The position numbers were made by a program, and so were the translations under genes. DNA of 64,000 nt from Intestinimonas massiliensis (ex Afouda et al. 2020) (GTDB taxonomy: Bacteria; Bacillota; Clostridia; Oscillospirales; Oscillospiraceae): NCBI RefSeq assembly GCF_001244995.1, contig NZ_LN869529.1, positions 785,264 to 849,263 of the forward strand. The letters run 5' to 3'. Shown here piece after piece: positions 53,816 through 61,276 of this stretch (the stretch's first letter is position 1; the number at the start of each line of letters is the position of its first letter). The notes beneath the pieces are model-generated. The model did not search any database. It worked only from the letters and a program-made list of their open reading frames with translations, and was not told the DNA's origin.

Positions 53816-54811
53816 ATGGAATCAGCGTACAGCCGTACGGGTCGGGAGCGTCGGGGAAAGGTCCGGAGCCGCCGGACCGCAGGCGGGTATCATCCGAAAA
53901 GAAAGGTGGCGCTGGCCCCGCGGGAGCGGCGCAGACTGACCCAACTGGGGGTATGCTTGGCCCTGTTTTTGGTAATCTTTCTGGGGCGAGGCGTCTTCCC
54001 TGAGCGCATGGATACCCTGCGGGGGGAACTGCTCCAGCTCATCCAGACGGACACCGATTTCAAGGCGGCCTTTGCCAATCTGGGCCGCTCCATCCAGCGG
54101 GGCGAGCCGGTGCTGGATACGCTGGGAGATCTGTGGGTCGATGTATTTGCAGGGGGCGGGCGGGTGAGCAGCACATATGTGAACCCCAGGGACCACGCTC
54201 CGCTGTATCATGAGGAGCTGGCATTCCTCAACGCCAGACCTACGGCGGTGGAGCTGCTGGAGCGCCGGTTTGGCGGCCTGCCGGCCGGGGCAATGTCCCG
54301 GCGGGAGACCGTGGCGGAGGACGTGACCGTCCTGCCGTCGGCGCCGGAGCCGGTAGCTTACGACGGCCCCCCTCTGCCGGAGAACGCCACCATGGAGCGG
54401 CTGCCGCTGGGCTTGGACCAGACGGCGGCGCCGGTGATGGCGGTGGTCTCGTCCGGCTATGGCTGGCGGGAGCATCCCATTGAGGGCGGCGAGAAGTTCC
54501 ACGCTGGGGCGGACCTAGCCGCCCCTTATGGAGAAGCGGTGGGGGCCTTTGCCGACGGGGTGGTGGACTACATTGGGGAGAGCCCGGCCTACGGGCAGTA
54601 TTTGCAGATCCGCCACGCCGGCGGTGTGACCTCCTTTTATGCCCATTGTAGCAAGCTCTGTGTTCAGCAGGGGCAGCAGGTGAAGCTGGGGGAGAAGGTG
54701 GCTGAGGTGGGCGACACGGGGGAGACCACCGGGCCTCACCTCCATTTTGAGCTGCGGCTCAACGGGGAACTGCTGAATCCCGTCTACTATATCGAGACTT
54801 TGCGTGAGTAG
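53816..54811 (+). CDS. Membrane-anchored M23 (LytM) domain protein, SpoIVFA-like
   Basis: A 331-residue protein with a basic cytoplasmic N-terminus, one membrane helix near residues 44-60 (LGVCLALFLVIFLGRG), a variable middle, and a C-terminal LytM domain. The metal ligands appear intact: H229 and D233 in FHAGADLAAP, and H308/H310 in GPHLHFEL. The M50 protease gene starts three bases later. The same pairing in Bacillus is spoIVFA-spoIVFB, also beside a ribosomal protein gene, so a role in pro-sigma-K processing is likely but inferred from context. Confidence 0.75.
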   Translation: MESAYSRTGRERRGKVRSRRTAGGYHPKRKVALAPRERRRLTQLGVCLALFLVIFLGRGVFPERMDTLRGELLQLIQTDTDFKAAFANLGRSIQRGEPVLDTLGDLWVDVFAGGGRVSSTYVNPRDHAPLYHEELAFLNARPTAVELLERRFGGLPAGAMSRRETVAEDVTVLPSAPEPVAYDGPPLPENATMERLPLGLDQTAAPVMAVVSSGYGWREHPIEGGEKFHAGADLAAPYGEAVGAFADGVVDYIGESPAYGQYLQIRHAGGVTSFYAHCSKLCVQQGQQVKLGEKVAEVGDTGETTGPHLHFELRLNGELLNPVYYIETLRE

Positions 54812-54813
54812 GG

Positions 54814-55446
54814 ATGCTGCGGTGGGGAAGGCTGGAGGTGACCGGCGGCTTTTGTCTGGCTGCCGCGGCACTGTTTTACCTGGATACGGAAAATATCCTG
54901 CCATGGGCCCTGCTGGCCTGTGCCCTCCATGAGTCGGGCCACTATGCCGTTACCCGCCTGGCGGGGGGCGGGGTGGCCTATTTTCGCCTTACAGCGGTGG
55001 GGGGAGATCTTGGCCTGGATCCGGCCAGGCCCCTGGGCTACGCGGGCGAGATGGCCGCCATCCTGGCCGGACCGACCGTCAATCTGCTTTGCGCCTCGCT
55101 GTGCGCCCGGCTGGGCGGCGGGGGAGAGACGGGGCTTCTGTTCGCGGGCCTCAATCTGGCGCTGGGCTGCTTTAACCTGCTGCCCATCTGGCCGCTGGAC
55201 GGCGGTCGGCTGCTGCTGCTCATCCTGACGGGGCTGATCCCGATCCACTGGGCGGAGCGGACGGTGCGTGGCTGCTCCGCGCTGGCGGCGGGACTGCTGC
55301 TGACGGGTGGGCTGCGGCTGCTGGGAGACGGCGGTGGAAATTTTACGCTGCTGCTGGCGGCCCTCTGGCTGCTGGCCGGGATGCTCCAGAGGAGATTTCC
55401 AAAGAGAAAAGGGCAAAAGAGCGGGAGAAAGCGAGATTTCCTGTAA
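54814..55446 (+). CDS. SpoIVFB-like site-2 (M50) metalloprotease
   Basis: A 210-residue, mostly hydrophobic protein with zinc motif HESGH at residues 39-43 and third ligand D129 in NLLPIWPLDGGR. It is short, without a PDZ or clear CBS domain. The family cuts substrates inside membranes; in Bacillus SpoIVFB activates pro-sigma-K. The coupling to a LytM-domain gene three bases upstream supports the SpoIVFB assignment. Pro-sigma-K itself is not in this window. The end is very basic (RFPKRKGQKSGRKRDFL). Confidence 0.78.
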   Translation: MLRWGRLEVTGGFCLAAAALFYLDTENILPWALLACALHESGHYAVTRLAGGGVAYFRLTAVGGDLGLDPARPLGYAGEMAAILAGPTVNLLCASLCARLGGGGETGLLFAGLNLALGCFNLLPIWPLDGGRLLLLILTGLIPIHWAERTVRGCSALAAGLLLTGGLRLLGDGGGNFTLLLAALWLLAGMLQRRFPKRKGQKSGRKRDFL

Positions 55447-55453
55447 AATACGC

Positions 55454-55482
55454 TTGCATTTCCAGAAGTCCTGTGGTATCAT
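55454..55482 (+). promoter_or_regulatory. Sigma-A promoter of rplS
   Basis: TTGCAT (55454-55459), 17-base spacer, TATCAT (55477-55482). Confidence 0.72.
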
Positions 55483-55488
55483 ACTTTG

Positions 55489-55586
55489 GTCTCAATAAAG
55501 GGTGGTCCTCTGCGCTGCCGCTCCATCTCACTGGAGGAATGGCGCTCAAAGCGGCATGAACGCCTATAAACTAGGAGGAAAAAACC
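55489..55586 (+). ncRNA. Candidate L19 leader RNA
   Basis: About 98 bases of leader. A 7 bp long-range stem (TGCCGCT at 55516-55522 with AGCGGCA at 55550-55556) encloses a small hairpin, CTCCA/TGGAG, whose first two bases compete with it. L19 leaders are a known autoregulatory class in Firmicutes; membership is not shown here. Confidence 0.4.
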
Positions 55587-55928
55587 ATGGATCTGATGCA
55601 GACATTCTCTGAGAAGTACAAGAAGGCCGAGCCTCCCAAGGTGGAAGTGGGCGATACCGTCCGCGTGCACATTAAGGTCAAGGAAGGCAACCGTGAGCGT
55701 ATCCAGGTCTTCGAGGGCACCGTCATCGCTAAAAAGCACGGCGGCATCGAGGAGACCTTCACCGTCCGCCGCATCTCCTACGGCATCGGCGTGGAGAAGG
55801 TGTTCCCCCTGCACTCTCCCGTGATTGAGAAGATCGAGACCGTCCGCACGGGTAAGGTGCGCCGGGCCAAGCTGTATTACCTGCGTGACCGCGTGGGCAA
55901 GAGCGCCAAGATCAAGGAGAAGCTGTAA
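55587..55928 (+). CDS. rplS: 50S ribosomal protein L19
   Basis: Large-subunit protein at the 30S/50S interface. The 113-residue sequence contains [55 protein letters not shown] and the C-terminal [29 protein letters not shown] precedes the ATG. It has its own promoter and leader, and ends at a strong terminator (55943-55971). Confidence 0.98.
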   Translation: MDLMQTFSEKYKKAEPPKVEVGDTVRVHIKVKEGNRERIQVFEGTVIAKKHGGIEETFTVRRISYGIGVEKVFPLHSPVIEKIETVRTGKVRRAKLYYLRDRVGKSAKIKEKL

Positions 55929-55942
55929 GCAGTTACTGCCGG

Positions 55943-55971
55943 AAAAGGAGCGGGAAACCGCTCCTTTTTTG
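55943..55971 (+). terminator. Intrinsic terminator after rplS
   Basis: Eleven-base-pair stem (55943-55953 with 55958-55968), GAAA loop, T6 tail. Confidence 0.92.
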
Positions 55972-56030
55972 TATATTGTGGATAGAGCAGAAAATGGGTT
56001 GCGGACCTTTTCAAACCTCTAGATATTGTG

Positions 56031-56160
56031 TATAATAATATCTACGCCATAAACCGCCAAGCGGTTTATGCGTGCGGCCACTGCCGCATCATTGCACCTG
56101 AACAAAGCCAAAAGCCTTGGGATTCAGGGCTTTTGGCTTTGTTCAGTACGCATTATAATA
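56031..56160 (+). repeat. Palindrome-rich dispersed repeat, copy 2 (short form)
   Basis: A 130-base relative of 8430-8700. It starts TATAATAATATCTACG and ends GTACGCATTATAATA, forming the same imperfect terminal inverted repeat. It holds only the first dyad (56048-56070, 10 bp, CAA loop) and the last dyad, here a perfect 19 bp stem (56098-56116 with 56128-56146) with an 11-base loop. Dyads 2-4 of copy 1 are missing, with the junction at CATT/TTGCACCTG. A -35-like TTTTCA lies 17 bases before its TATAAT. It ends 44 bases before the rbgA start codon. Confidence 0.85.
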
Positions 56161-56204
56161 AAAAATGAGGATGAAGCGCGGAGTGGAAAGGAGCGGGAAA
56201 TACC

Positions 56205-57104
56205 ATGGACATCCACTGGTATCCGGGGCACATGACTAAGACCCGGCGCATAATTCAGGCCGATCTCAAGCTGGTAGACCTGGTGGCGGAGGTCATCGAT
56301 GCCCGTATCCCCATCTCCAGCCGGAATCCCGACATTGATGAGCTGGTGGGGGACAAGCCCCGGCTCATTATTCTGAACCGGGCTGACCAGGCCGATCCGG
56401 AACAGACCAGGGCCTGGACCCGCTGGTTTAAGACAAGAGGCTACGCCGTCCTGGAAACCGACAGCAAGACGGGGGGCGGGGTGAATCAGTTTTCCGCTGT
56501 CATCAAGGATGCGCTCAAGGAGCAGATTGCCCGCTGGCGGGAAAAGGGCCAGGTAGGCCGCCCGGTGCGGGTGATGGTGGTGGGGGTGCCGAACGTGGGC
56601 AAATCCACCTTTATCAATAAAGTGGCAAGGCGAAAATCGGCCAAGGCGGGAGACCGCCCTGGGGTCACCCGTGGAAAACAGTGGGTGGCGGTGGATGCGG
56701 GACTGGATCTGCTGGACACGCCCGGTATCCTGTGGCCCAAGTTCGAGGACCAGACGGTGGGCCGGAACCTGGCGTTTACCGGCGCCATCAAGGACGAGGT
56801 GATGGACGCTGAGACGCTGGCCTGTTATTTGATGGAGACGCTGGCGGAGCGCTATCCCCAGGCGCTGCTGGAGCGCTACAAGCTGGAGCTGCCCCCGCGG
56901 GCCCAGGATGAGGAGACGGGGGGGCTCTCCTATGGCTACGACCTGCTGGAGCGGGCTGCGCGAAAGCGCGGGTTCCTCATTTCCGGCGGCGAGCCGGATA
57001 CCGAGCGCATGGCCAAGGTGTTGCTGGATGAATTCCGGGCCGGCAGGCTGGGGCGCTTTACACTGGAGACACCGGAAGGGGCGGAAGCGTATGGCGACGG
57101 CTGA
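56205..57104 (+). CDS. rbgA: Ribosome biogenesis GTPase RbgA (YlqF)
   Basis: Circularly permuted GTPase needed for late 50S assembly. In its 299 residues the permuted order is visible: G4 (IILNRADQAD) near residue 51 comes before G1 (GVPNVGKSTFIN) near 127 and G3 (DTPGIL) near 172. The N-terminus IHWYPGHMTKTRR is the family mark. AAAGGAG precedes the ATG. rplS-rbgA-rnhB is a conserved order; here a palindromic repeat sits between rplS and rbgA. Confidence 0.97.
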   Translation: MDIHWYPGHMTKTRRIIQADLKLVDLVAEVIDARIPISSRNPDIDELVGDKPRLIILNRADQADPEQTRAWTRWFKTRGYAVLETDSKTGGGVNQFSAVIKDALKEQIARWREKGQVGRPVRVMVVGVPNVGKSTFINKVARRKSAKAGDRPGVTRGKQWVAVDAGLDLLDTPGILWPKFEDQTVGRNLAFTGAIKDEVMDAETLACYLMETLAERYPQALLERYKLELPPRAQDEETGGLSYGYDLLERAARKRGFLISGGEPDTERMAKVLLDEFRAGRLGRFTLETPEGAEAYGDG

Positions 57105-57693
57105 TCTCTGGACGGTGGAGCGGGAATGCCGGGCGCAGGGGCTGCGGCGGATCTGCGGAGCCGACGAAGCCGGCGCCGGCCCTTTGGCCGGAGACGTATA
57201 CGCCGCCGCGGTGATCCTGCCCTATGGATGCTTGCTGGAGGGCCTCAACGACTCCAAGCAGGTGAGTCCCAAGAAGCGGGACCGGCTTTTTGACGAAATC
57301 CGGGAGAAGGCGGTAGCCTGGGCGGTGACGTCGGTGGGCGCCGCCGTTATCGACGAGATCAACATCCTCAACGCCCGCCTTCTGGCCATGGAGCGGGCCA
57401 TCCAGGCCCTGGACCCCGCGCCGGATTTTGCCCTGATCGACGGCAACCGGGACGCGGGGATCACCTGCCCCCACCGGACGCTGGTCAAGGGGGACAGCCG
57501 CAGCGCCAACATCGCGGCGGCCTCCATCCTGGCCAAGGTCAGCCGGGACCGCTACATGGAGAAAATGGCGGCGCTCTACCCCCAATATGAGTTTGAGCGC
57601 CACAAGGGCTATCCCACCAAACGCCACTACGAGCTGCTGCGGCAGTATGGGCCCTGTCCCATCCACCGCAGGAGCTTTCTGAAAAAGCTGTGA
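57091..57693 (+). CDS. rnhB: Ribonuclease HII
   Basis: Removes ribonucleotides misincorporated in DNA and RNA-DNA hybrids. The ATG at 57091 lies inside the end of rbgA (14-base overlap). In its 200 residues the catalytic motifs are ICGADEAGAGPLAGD (Asp, Glu), LNDSKQVSPKKR, FALIDGN, and AAASILAKVSRDRYM with the last Asp. The length fits family members without the N-terminal extension. Confidence 0.97.
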   Translation: MATADLWTVERECRAQGLRRICGADEAGAGPLAGDVYAAAVILPYGCLLEGLNDSKQVSPKKRDRLFDEIREKAVAWAVTSVGAAVIDEINILNARLLAMERAIQALDPAPDFALIDGNRDAGITCPHRTLVKGDSRSANIAAASILAKVSRDRYMEKMAALYPQYEFERHKGYPTKRHYELLRQYGPCPIHRRSFLKKL

Positions 57694-58058
57694 GCGGGGA
57701 GAGCACCCGGCTGCTGGGCCGGTGGGGAGAGGCCTTGGTGGCCGAGTACCTACGGCGGCGAGGTTTCCGGCTCCTGGCGGCCGGCTGGCAATGTCGGTAC
57801 GGCGAGATTGACCTGATTGCAGAAGATGAACAGTATATCCTCTTTACAGAGGTGAAGCTGCGGAAAAGCGCCGCCTTTGCCCCGGCGCGGGCCTTTGTGG
57901 ACCGCCGGAAGCAGGCCAGACTGCGGACCACGGCGGAGCTCTATCTCGCGCAGTTCCCCACCGGAAGGCAGCCCAGATTCGACGTGGCCGAGGTCTACGC
58001 GCCGGAGGGGACCGCCACCCGGGACCCCGAAATCCATTACATAGAGGATGCGTTTTAA
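57690..58058 (+). CDS. YraN family (UPF0102) nuclease-fold protein
   Basis: A 122-residue protein with the PD-(D/E)xK-like fold: GRWGEALVAEYLRRRGFRLL, CRYGEIDLIAEDEQYILFTEVK, the last giving the E-I-D...E-V-K pattern. It is found beside rnhB in many bacteria, and its role is not settled. The start is GTG at 57690, overlapping the rnhB stop codon (GTGA). The next gene follows without a gap. Confidence 0.92.
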   Translation: MSGESTRLLGRWGEALVAEYLRRRGFRLLAAGWQCRYGEIDLIAEDEQYILFTEVKLRKSAAFAPARAFVDRRKQARLRTTAELYLAQFPTGRQPRFDVAEVYAPEGTATRDPEIHYIEDAF

Positions 58059-58994
58059 GTGGAAGTATTCGACGGGCACTGTGACACCATATTGCGCTGC
58101 TATCTGGAGGGCGGCGGCTTTCGGGAGCGTCCCGGCCATCTGGACCTGACCCGAACCCGGAAATTCAGCCGCTATGCTCAGTTCTTCGCCTGCTTTGGAG
58201 AGCCGGAGGACATGCCGGGCCGGCCTCTGTGGGAAGTTTTTCAGGAAGAGGTGGCCCTCTTCCGGCGGGAGATGGAGCAAAACGCCGACCGGGTGGTTTT
58301 CTGCCGCAGCGGAAGGGAGGCGGAGGCCGCCTTCGCCGGAGGCCGGGCGGCGGCTTTTCTGTCCGCGGAAGGGGCGGAGCTGCTGGACTGTGATCTGGAC
58401 AAGCTCCGTCAGGCCCATGCGTGGGGCGTGCGGGCGGTGAACCTGACCTGGAACCATCCCAATGCGCTGTCCGGCACCAACGCCGAGGAGCGGGAGCGGG
58501 GACTCAGCTCCAAGGGTCGGGCCTTTGTGCGGGAGATGCAGCGGCTGGGGATGCTGGTGGACGTCTCCCATCTGTCCGACCCGGGCTTCTGGGATGTGAT
58601 GGAAATCGCGGAAAAACCCATATTTGCCAGTCACTCCAACGCACGGGATGTATTTTTCGACACCAGAAACTTGACCGATGCGCAATTTACTGCCATAATA
58701 AAAAACAATGGTGTTGCTGGGCTGAATCTGTACGCCGGTTTTTTGGGCAAGGCGGCGGATCTGGATACCGTCACCAGACATCTGGAGCACTTCCTGGCGC
58801 TGGGCGGAGAACGAAACCTCTCCCTGGGCGGCGATTGGGACGGGTGTGCGGTTCTGCCGAGGGGGATGGAGGGCATCCAGGATCTGGACCGGCTTTATGA
58901 GCATTTGCTGCGCCGCAATTATCACGAAGAGCTGGTGCGGGGCATTTTTTATTCTAATTTGATGAGGGTAGTGAGTGAAGTATGCAATACGTAA
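58059..58994 (+). CDS. Membrane dipeptidase-type metallopeptidase (M19)
   Basis: A 311-residue amidohydrolase-fold peptidase of family M19, which hydrolyses dipeptides including some with D-residues. Zinc ligands are visible in FDGHCDTI at the N-terminus, the bridging Glu in AFLSAEGAELL near residue 110, and His in VDVSHLSD and FASHSNARD. GTG at 58059 directly follows the yraN stop. No signal peptide is present, so despite the family name it is probably cytoplasmic. It overlaps thrC by 13 bases. Confidence 0.92.
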   Translation: MEVFDGHCDTILRCYLEGGGFRERPGHLDLTRTRKFSRYAQFFACFGEPEDMPGRPLWEVFQEEVALFRREMEQNADRVVFCRSGREAEAAFAGGRAAAFLSAEGAELLDCDLDKLRQAHAWGVRAVNLTWNHPNALSGTNAEERERGLSSKGRAFVREMQRLGMLVDVSHLSDPGFWDVMEIAEKPIFASHSNARDVFFDTRNLTDAQFTAIIKNNGVAGLNLYAGFLGKAADLDTVTRHLEHFLALGGERNLSLGGDWDGCAVLPRGMEGIQDLDRLYEHLLRRNYHEELVRGIFYSNLMRVVSEVCNT

Positions 58995-60469
58995 GTACGA
59001 GAAACAAGCGGTGGCGCTGCTCGGCCTCCGAGGCCATCGCCCAGGGCTTGGCCCCCGACGGCGGCCTTCTGACGCCGGAGGTGCTGCCCAAGCTGTCCCC
59101 AAACGGCCTGACTACCATGACCGACATGTCCTATCAGCAGCGGGCGGTCTTCGTCATGAACTCTTTCCTGGAGGACTTCACCGCCTCCGAGCTGTCCAGC
59201 TACGCCAACCACGCCTATGGGCCGGACAAGTTCGACGCCAAGGAAGTTGCCCCCGTCCGTGCAGTGGACGACAGCACCTACTGCCTGGAGCTGTGGCACG
59301 GTCCTACCTGCGCCTTTAAGGATATGGCCCTGCAGATGCTGCCCCACCTCCTGTCCGCCTCGCTGGTAAAGAACGAGGAAAAAAAGACGGTCTGCATCCT
59401 GGTGGCTACCTCCGGCGATACCGGAAAGGCCGCCCTGGAGGGCTTCCGGGATGTGGACAAGACCCGCATCCTGGTGTTCTATCCGAAGGACGGCGTCTCC
59501 GACATCCAGCAGCTCCAGATGCGCACCCAGGAGGGCGGCAACGTTGGGGTCTGCGCCGTGGTGGGCAACTTCGACGATGCCCAGACCGGCGTGAAACGGC
59601 TGTTCTCCGACGAGAGCCTGCGGGAAACGCTGGCCGAGCGCGGCTATTTCTTCTCCTCGGCCAACTCCATTAACTGGGGCCGTATCCTTCCCCAGGTGGT
59701 GTATTACATCTCGGCCTACTGCGATCTGCTGCGGGAGGGCAAGGTGCAGAAGGGGGAAGCAGTCAACATCTGTGTGCCCACCGGCAACTTCGGCAACATT
59801 CTTTCGGCCTACTATGCCGGGCAGATGGGCGTGCCCATCCACAAGCTGATCTGCGCCTCCAACCGCAACAACGTCCTCACGGACTTTTTGCTGACCGGCG
59901 TGTACGACCGGAACCGTACGTTCTATAACACCATGTCCCCCTCCATGGATATCCTCATCTCCTCCAATTTGGAGCGGATGCTCTTCGAGTTTACCGAGCA
60001 CGACGACGAGGAGGTGCGGGGCTATATGGAGGCCCTGGCCCAGACCGGCCGGTATGAGGTGAGCGAACCGGTCAAGAAGAAGCTGGAGCGCCATTTTGCC
60101 GCCGGCTGCTGCGACGACGCCGCTACCCAGGCCATGATCGCCAAAATGTGGACTGAGCGCCGCTACCTCATTGACACCCACACCGCCGTGGCCTTTCATG
60201 TGCTGGAGCAGTACCGGGCCGGGACGGGGGATGCCACTCCCACCATTGTGGTCTCCACGGCCAGCCCCTTCAAGTTCTGTGACAATGTGCTGGGCGCGCT
60301 CGGGGTCCGCGAGCTGGCGGACGGTACGGCCATCCTGAACCAGCTTGCCGAGGTCACCGGCGTTCCGGCGCCCGCGCCCCTGGCCGCCCTGGCCGGCAAG
60401 GCTGTGCGGTTCGACCAAGTGGTGGAGAAGGACCGCATGGTGGACCAGGTGCTGGAGATGCTGAAATAA
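58982..60469 (+). CDS. thrC: Threonine synthase
   Basis: PLP enzyme converting O-phosphohomoserine to threonine. The 495-residue protein is the long type, beginning MQYVSTRNKRWRCSASEAIA. The PLP lysine is K113 in LWHGPTCAFKDMALQ. Other motifs are ATSGDTGKAALEGF, FSSANSINWGRILPQVVYY and VPTGNFGNILSAYYA. The ATG lies within the end of the dipeptidase gene. The stop codon overlaps the next ATG by one base (TAATG). Confidence 0.96.
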   Translation: MQYVSTRNKRWRCSASEAIAQGLAPDGGLLTPEVLPKLSPNGLTTMTDMSYQQRAVFVMNSFLEDFTASELSSYANHAYGPDKFDAKEVAPVRAVDDSTYCLELWHGPTCAFKDMALQMLPHLLSASLVKNEEKKTVCILVATSGDTGKAALEGFRDVDKTRILVFYPKDGVSDIQQLQMRTQEGGNVGVCAVVGNFDDAQTGVKRLFSDESLRETLAERGYFFSSANSINWGRILPQVVYYISAYCDLLREGKVQKGEAVNICVPTGNFGNILSAYYAGQMGVPIHKLICASNRNNVLTDFLLTGVYDRNRTFYNTMSPSMDILISSNLERMLFEFTEHDDEEVRGYMEALAQTGRYEVSEPVKKKLERHFAAGCCDDAATQAMIAKMWTERRYLIDTHTAVAFHVLEQYRAGTGDATPTIVVSTASPFKFCDNVLGALGVRELADGTAILNQLAEVTGVPAPAPLAALAGKAVRFDQVVEKDRMVDQVLEMLK

Positions 60470-61158
60470 TGGCGCTGTTCGCCATTGGAGATACCCACCT
60501 CTCTCTGAGCGCCAACAAGCCGATGGATGTGTTCGGAGGCGGCTGGACGGGCTATGTGGACAAGCTGTCCGCCGGGTTTCGCGCGCTGGTGGCGCCGGAG
60601 GATACGGTGGTCATCGCCGGGGACGTCTCTTGGGGGATGAGTCTGGAGGAGGCGGAGAAGGATTTCGCCTTCCTGGACGCGCTGCCCGGGAAGAAGCTGC
60701 TGCTCAAGGGCAACCATGACTACTGGTGGACCACGGTGTCCAAAATGACCCGCTTTTTTGCCGAGCACGGCTTTACGACCCTGGAAATTCTCCATAACAA
60801 TTGCCATTTTTATGGGGAGACCGCCCTGTGCGGAACCCGGGGCTGGTTTTACGAGGAGGACCAGAACGGCCATAACGAGAAGGTGTTCAACCGGGAACTC
60901 ATCCGGCTGGAGGCGTCGCTGAAGGCGGCGGGGGAGCGGCGGAAGCTGTGTTTTCTCCACTACCCGCCCTGTTACGAGGGTTACCGCTGTCCGGAGATCA
61001 TTGCCCTGATGGAGCGTTATGGCGTGGAGGACTGTTATTACGGCCACCTCCACGGCGGCAGCCACCGCCTGGCGGCACAGGGCAGGCAGGGAGGCCTGTC
61101 TTACCACCTGATTGCGGCAGATTTTCTGGGCTTTCGTCCGCTGAAAATCATGGATTGA
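60469..61158 (+). CDS. Metallophosphoesterase
   Basis: A 229-residue calcineurin-like phosphoesterase different from the YfcE type at 589. Metal motifs are AIGDTHLSL at the N-terminus, VVIAGDVSWG near residue 45, LLKGNHDYWW near 80, and CFLHYPP plus YYGHLHGGS near 165-190. Substrate is unknown. It is translationally coupled to thrC, with which it shares no obvious pathway. Confidence 0.9.
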   Translation: MALFAIGDTHLSLSANKPMDVFGGGWTGYVDKLSAGFRALVAPEDTVVIAGDVSWGMSLEEAEKDFAFLDALPGKKLLLKGNHDYWWTTVSKMTRFFAEHGFTTLEILHNNCHFYGETALCGTRGWFYEEDQNGHNEKVFNRELIRLEASLKAAGERRKLCFLHYPPCYEGYRCPEIIALMERYGVEDCYYGHLHGGSHRLAAQGRQGGLSYHLIAADFLGFRPLKIMD

Positions 61159-61276
61159 GGGCGGTTTCGTTTTTTTCTGAAAAAAGAGTGGAAAAATTCA
61201 CAATTATCTGATAGTATATGTAAGATTCTGATTAGGTGCCTGCGCAGGGCACGAAATAGCAGGAGGAAGTAAGCAG

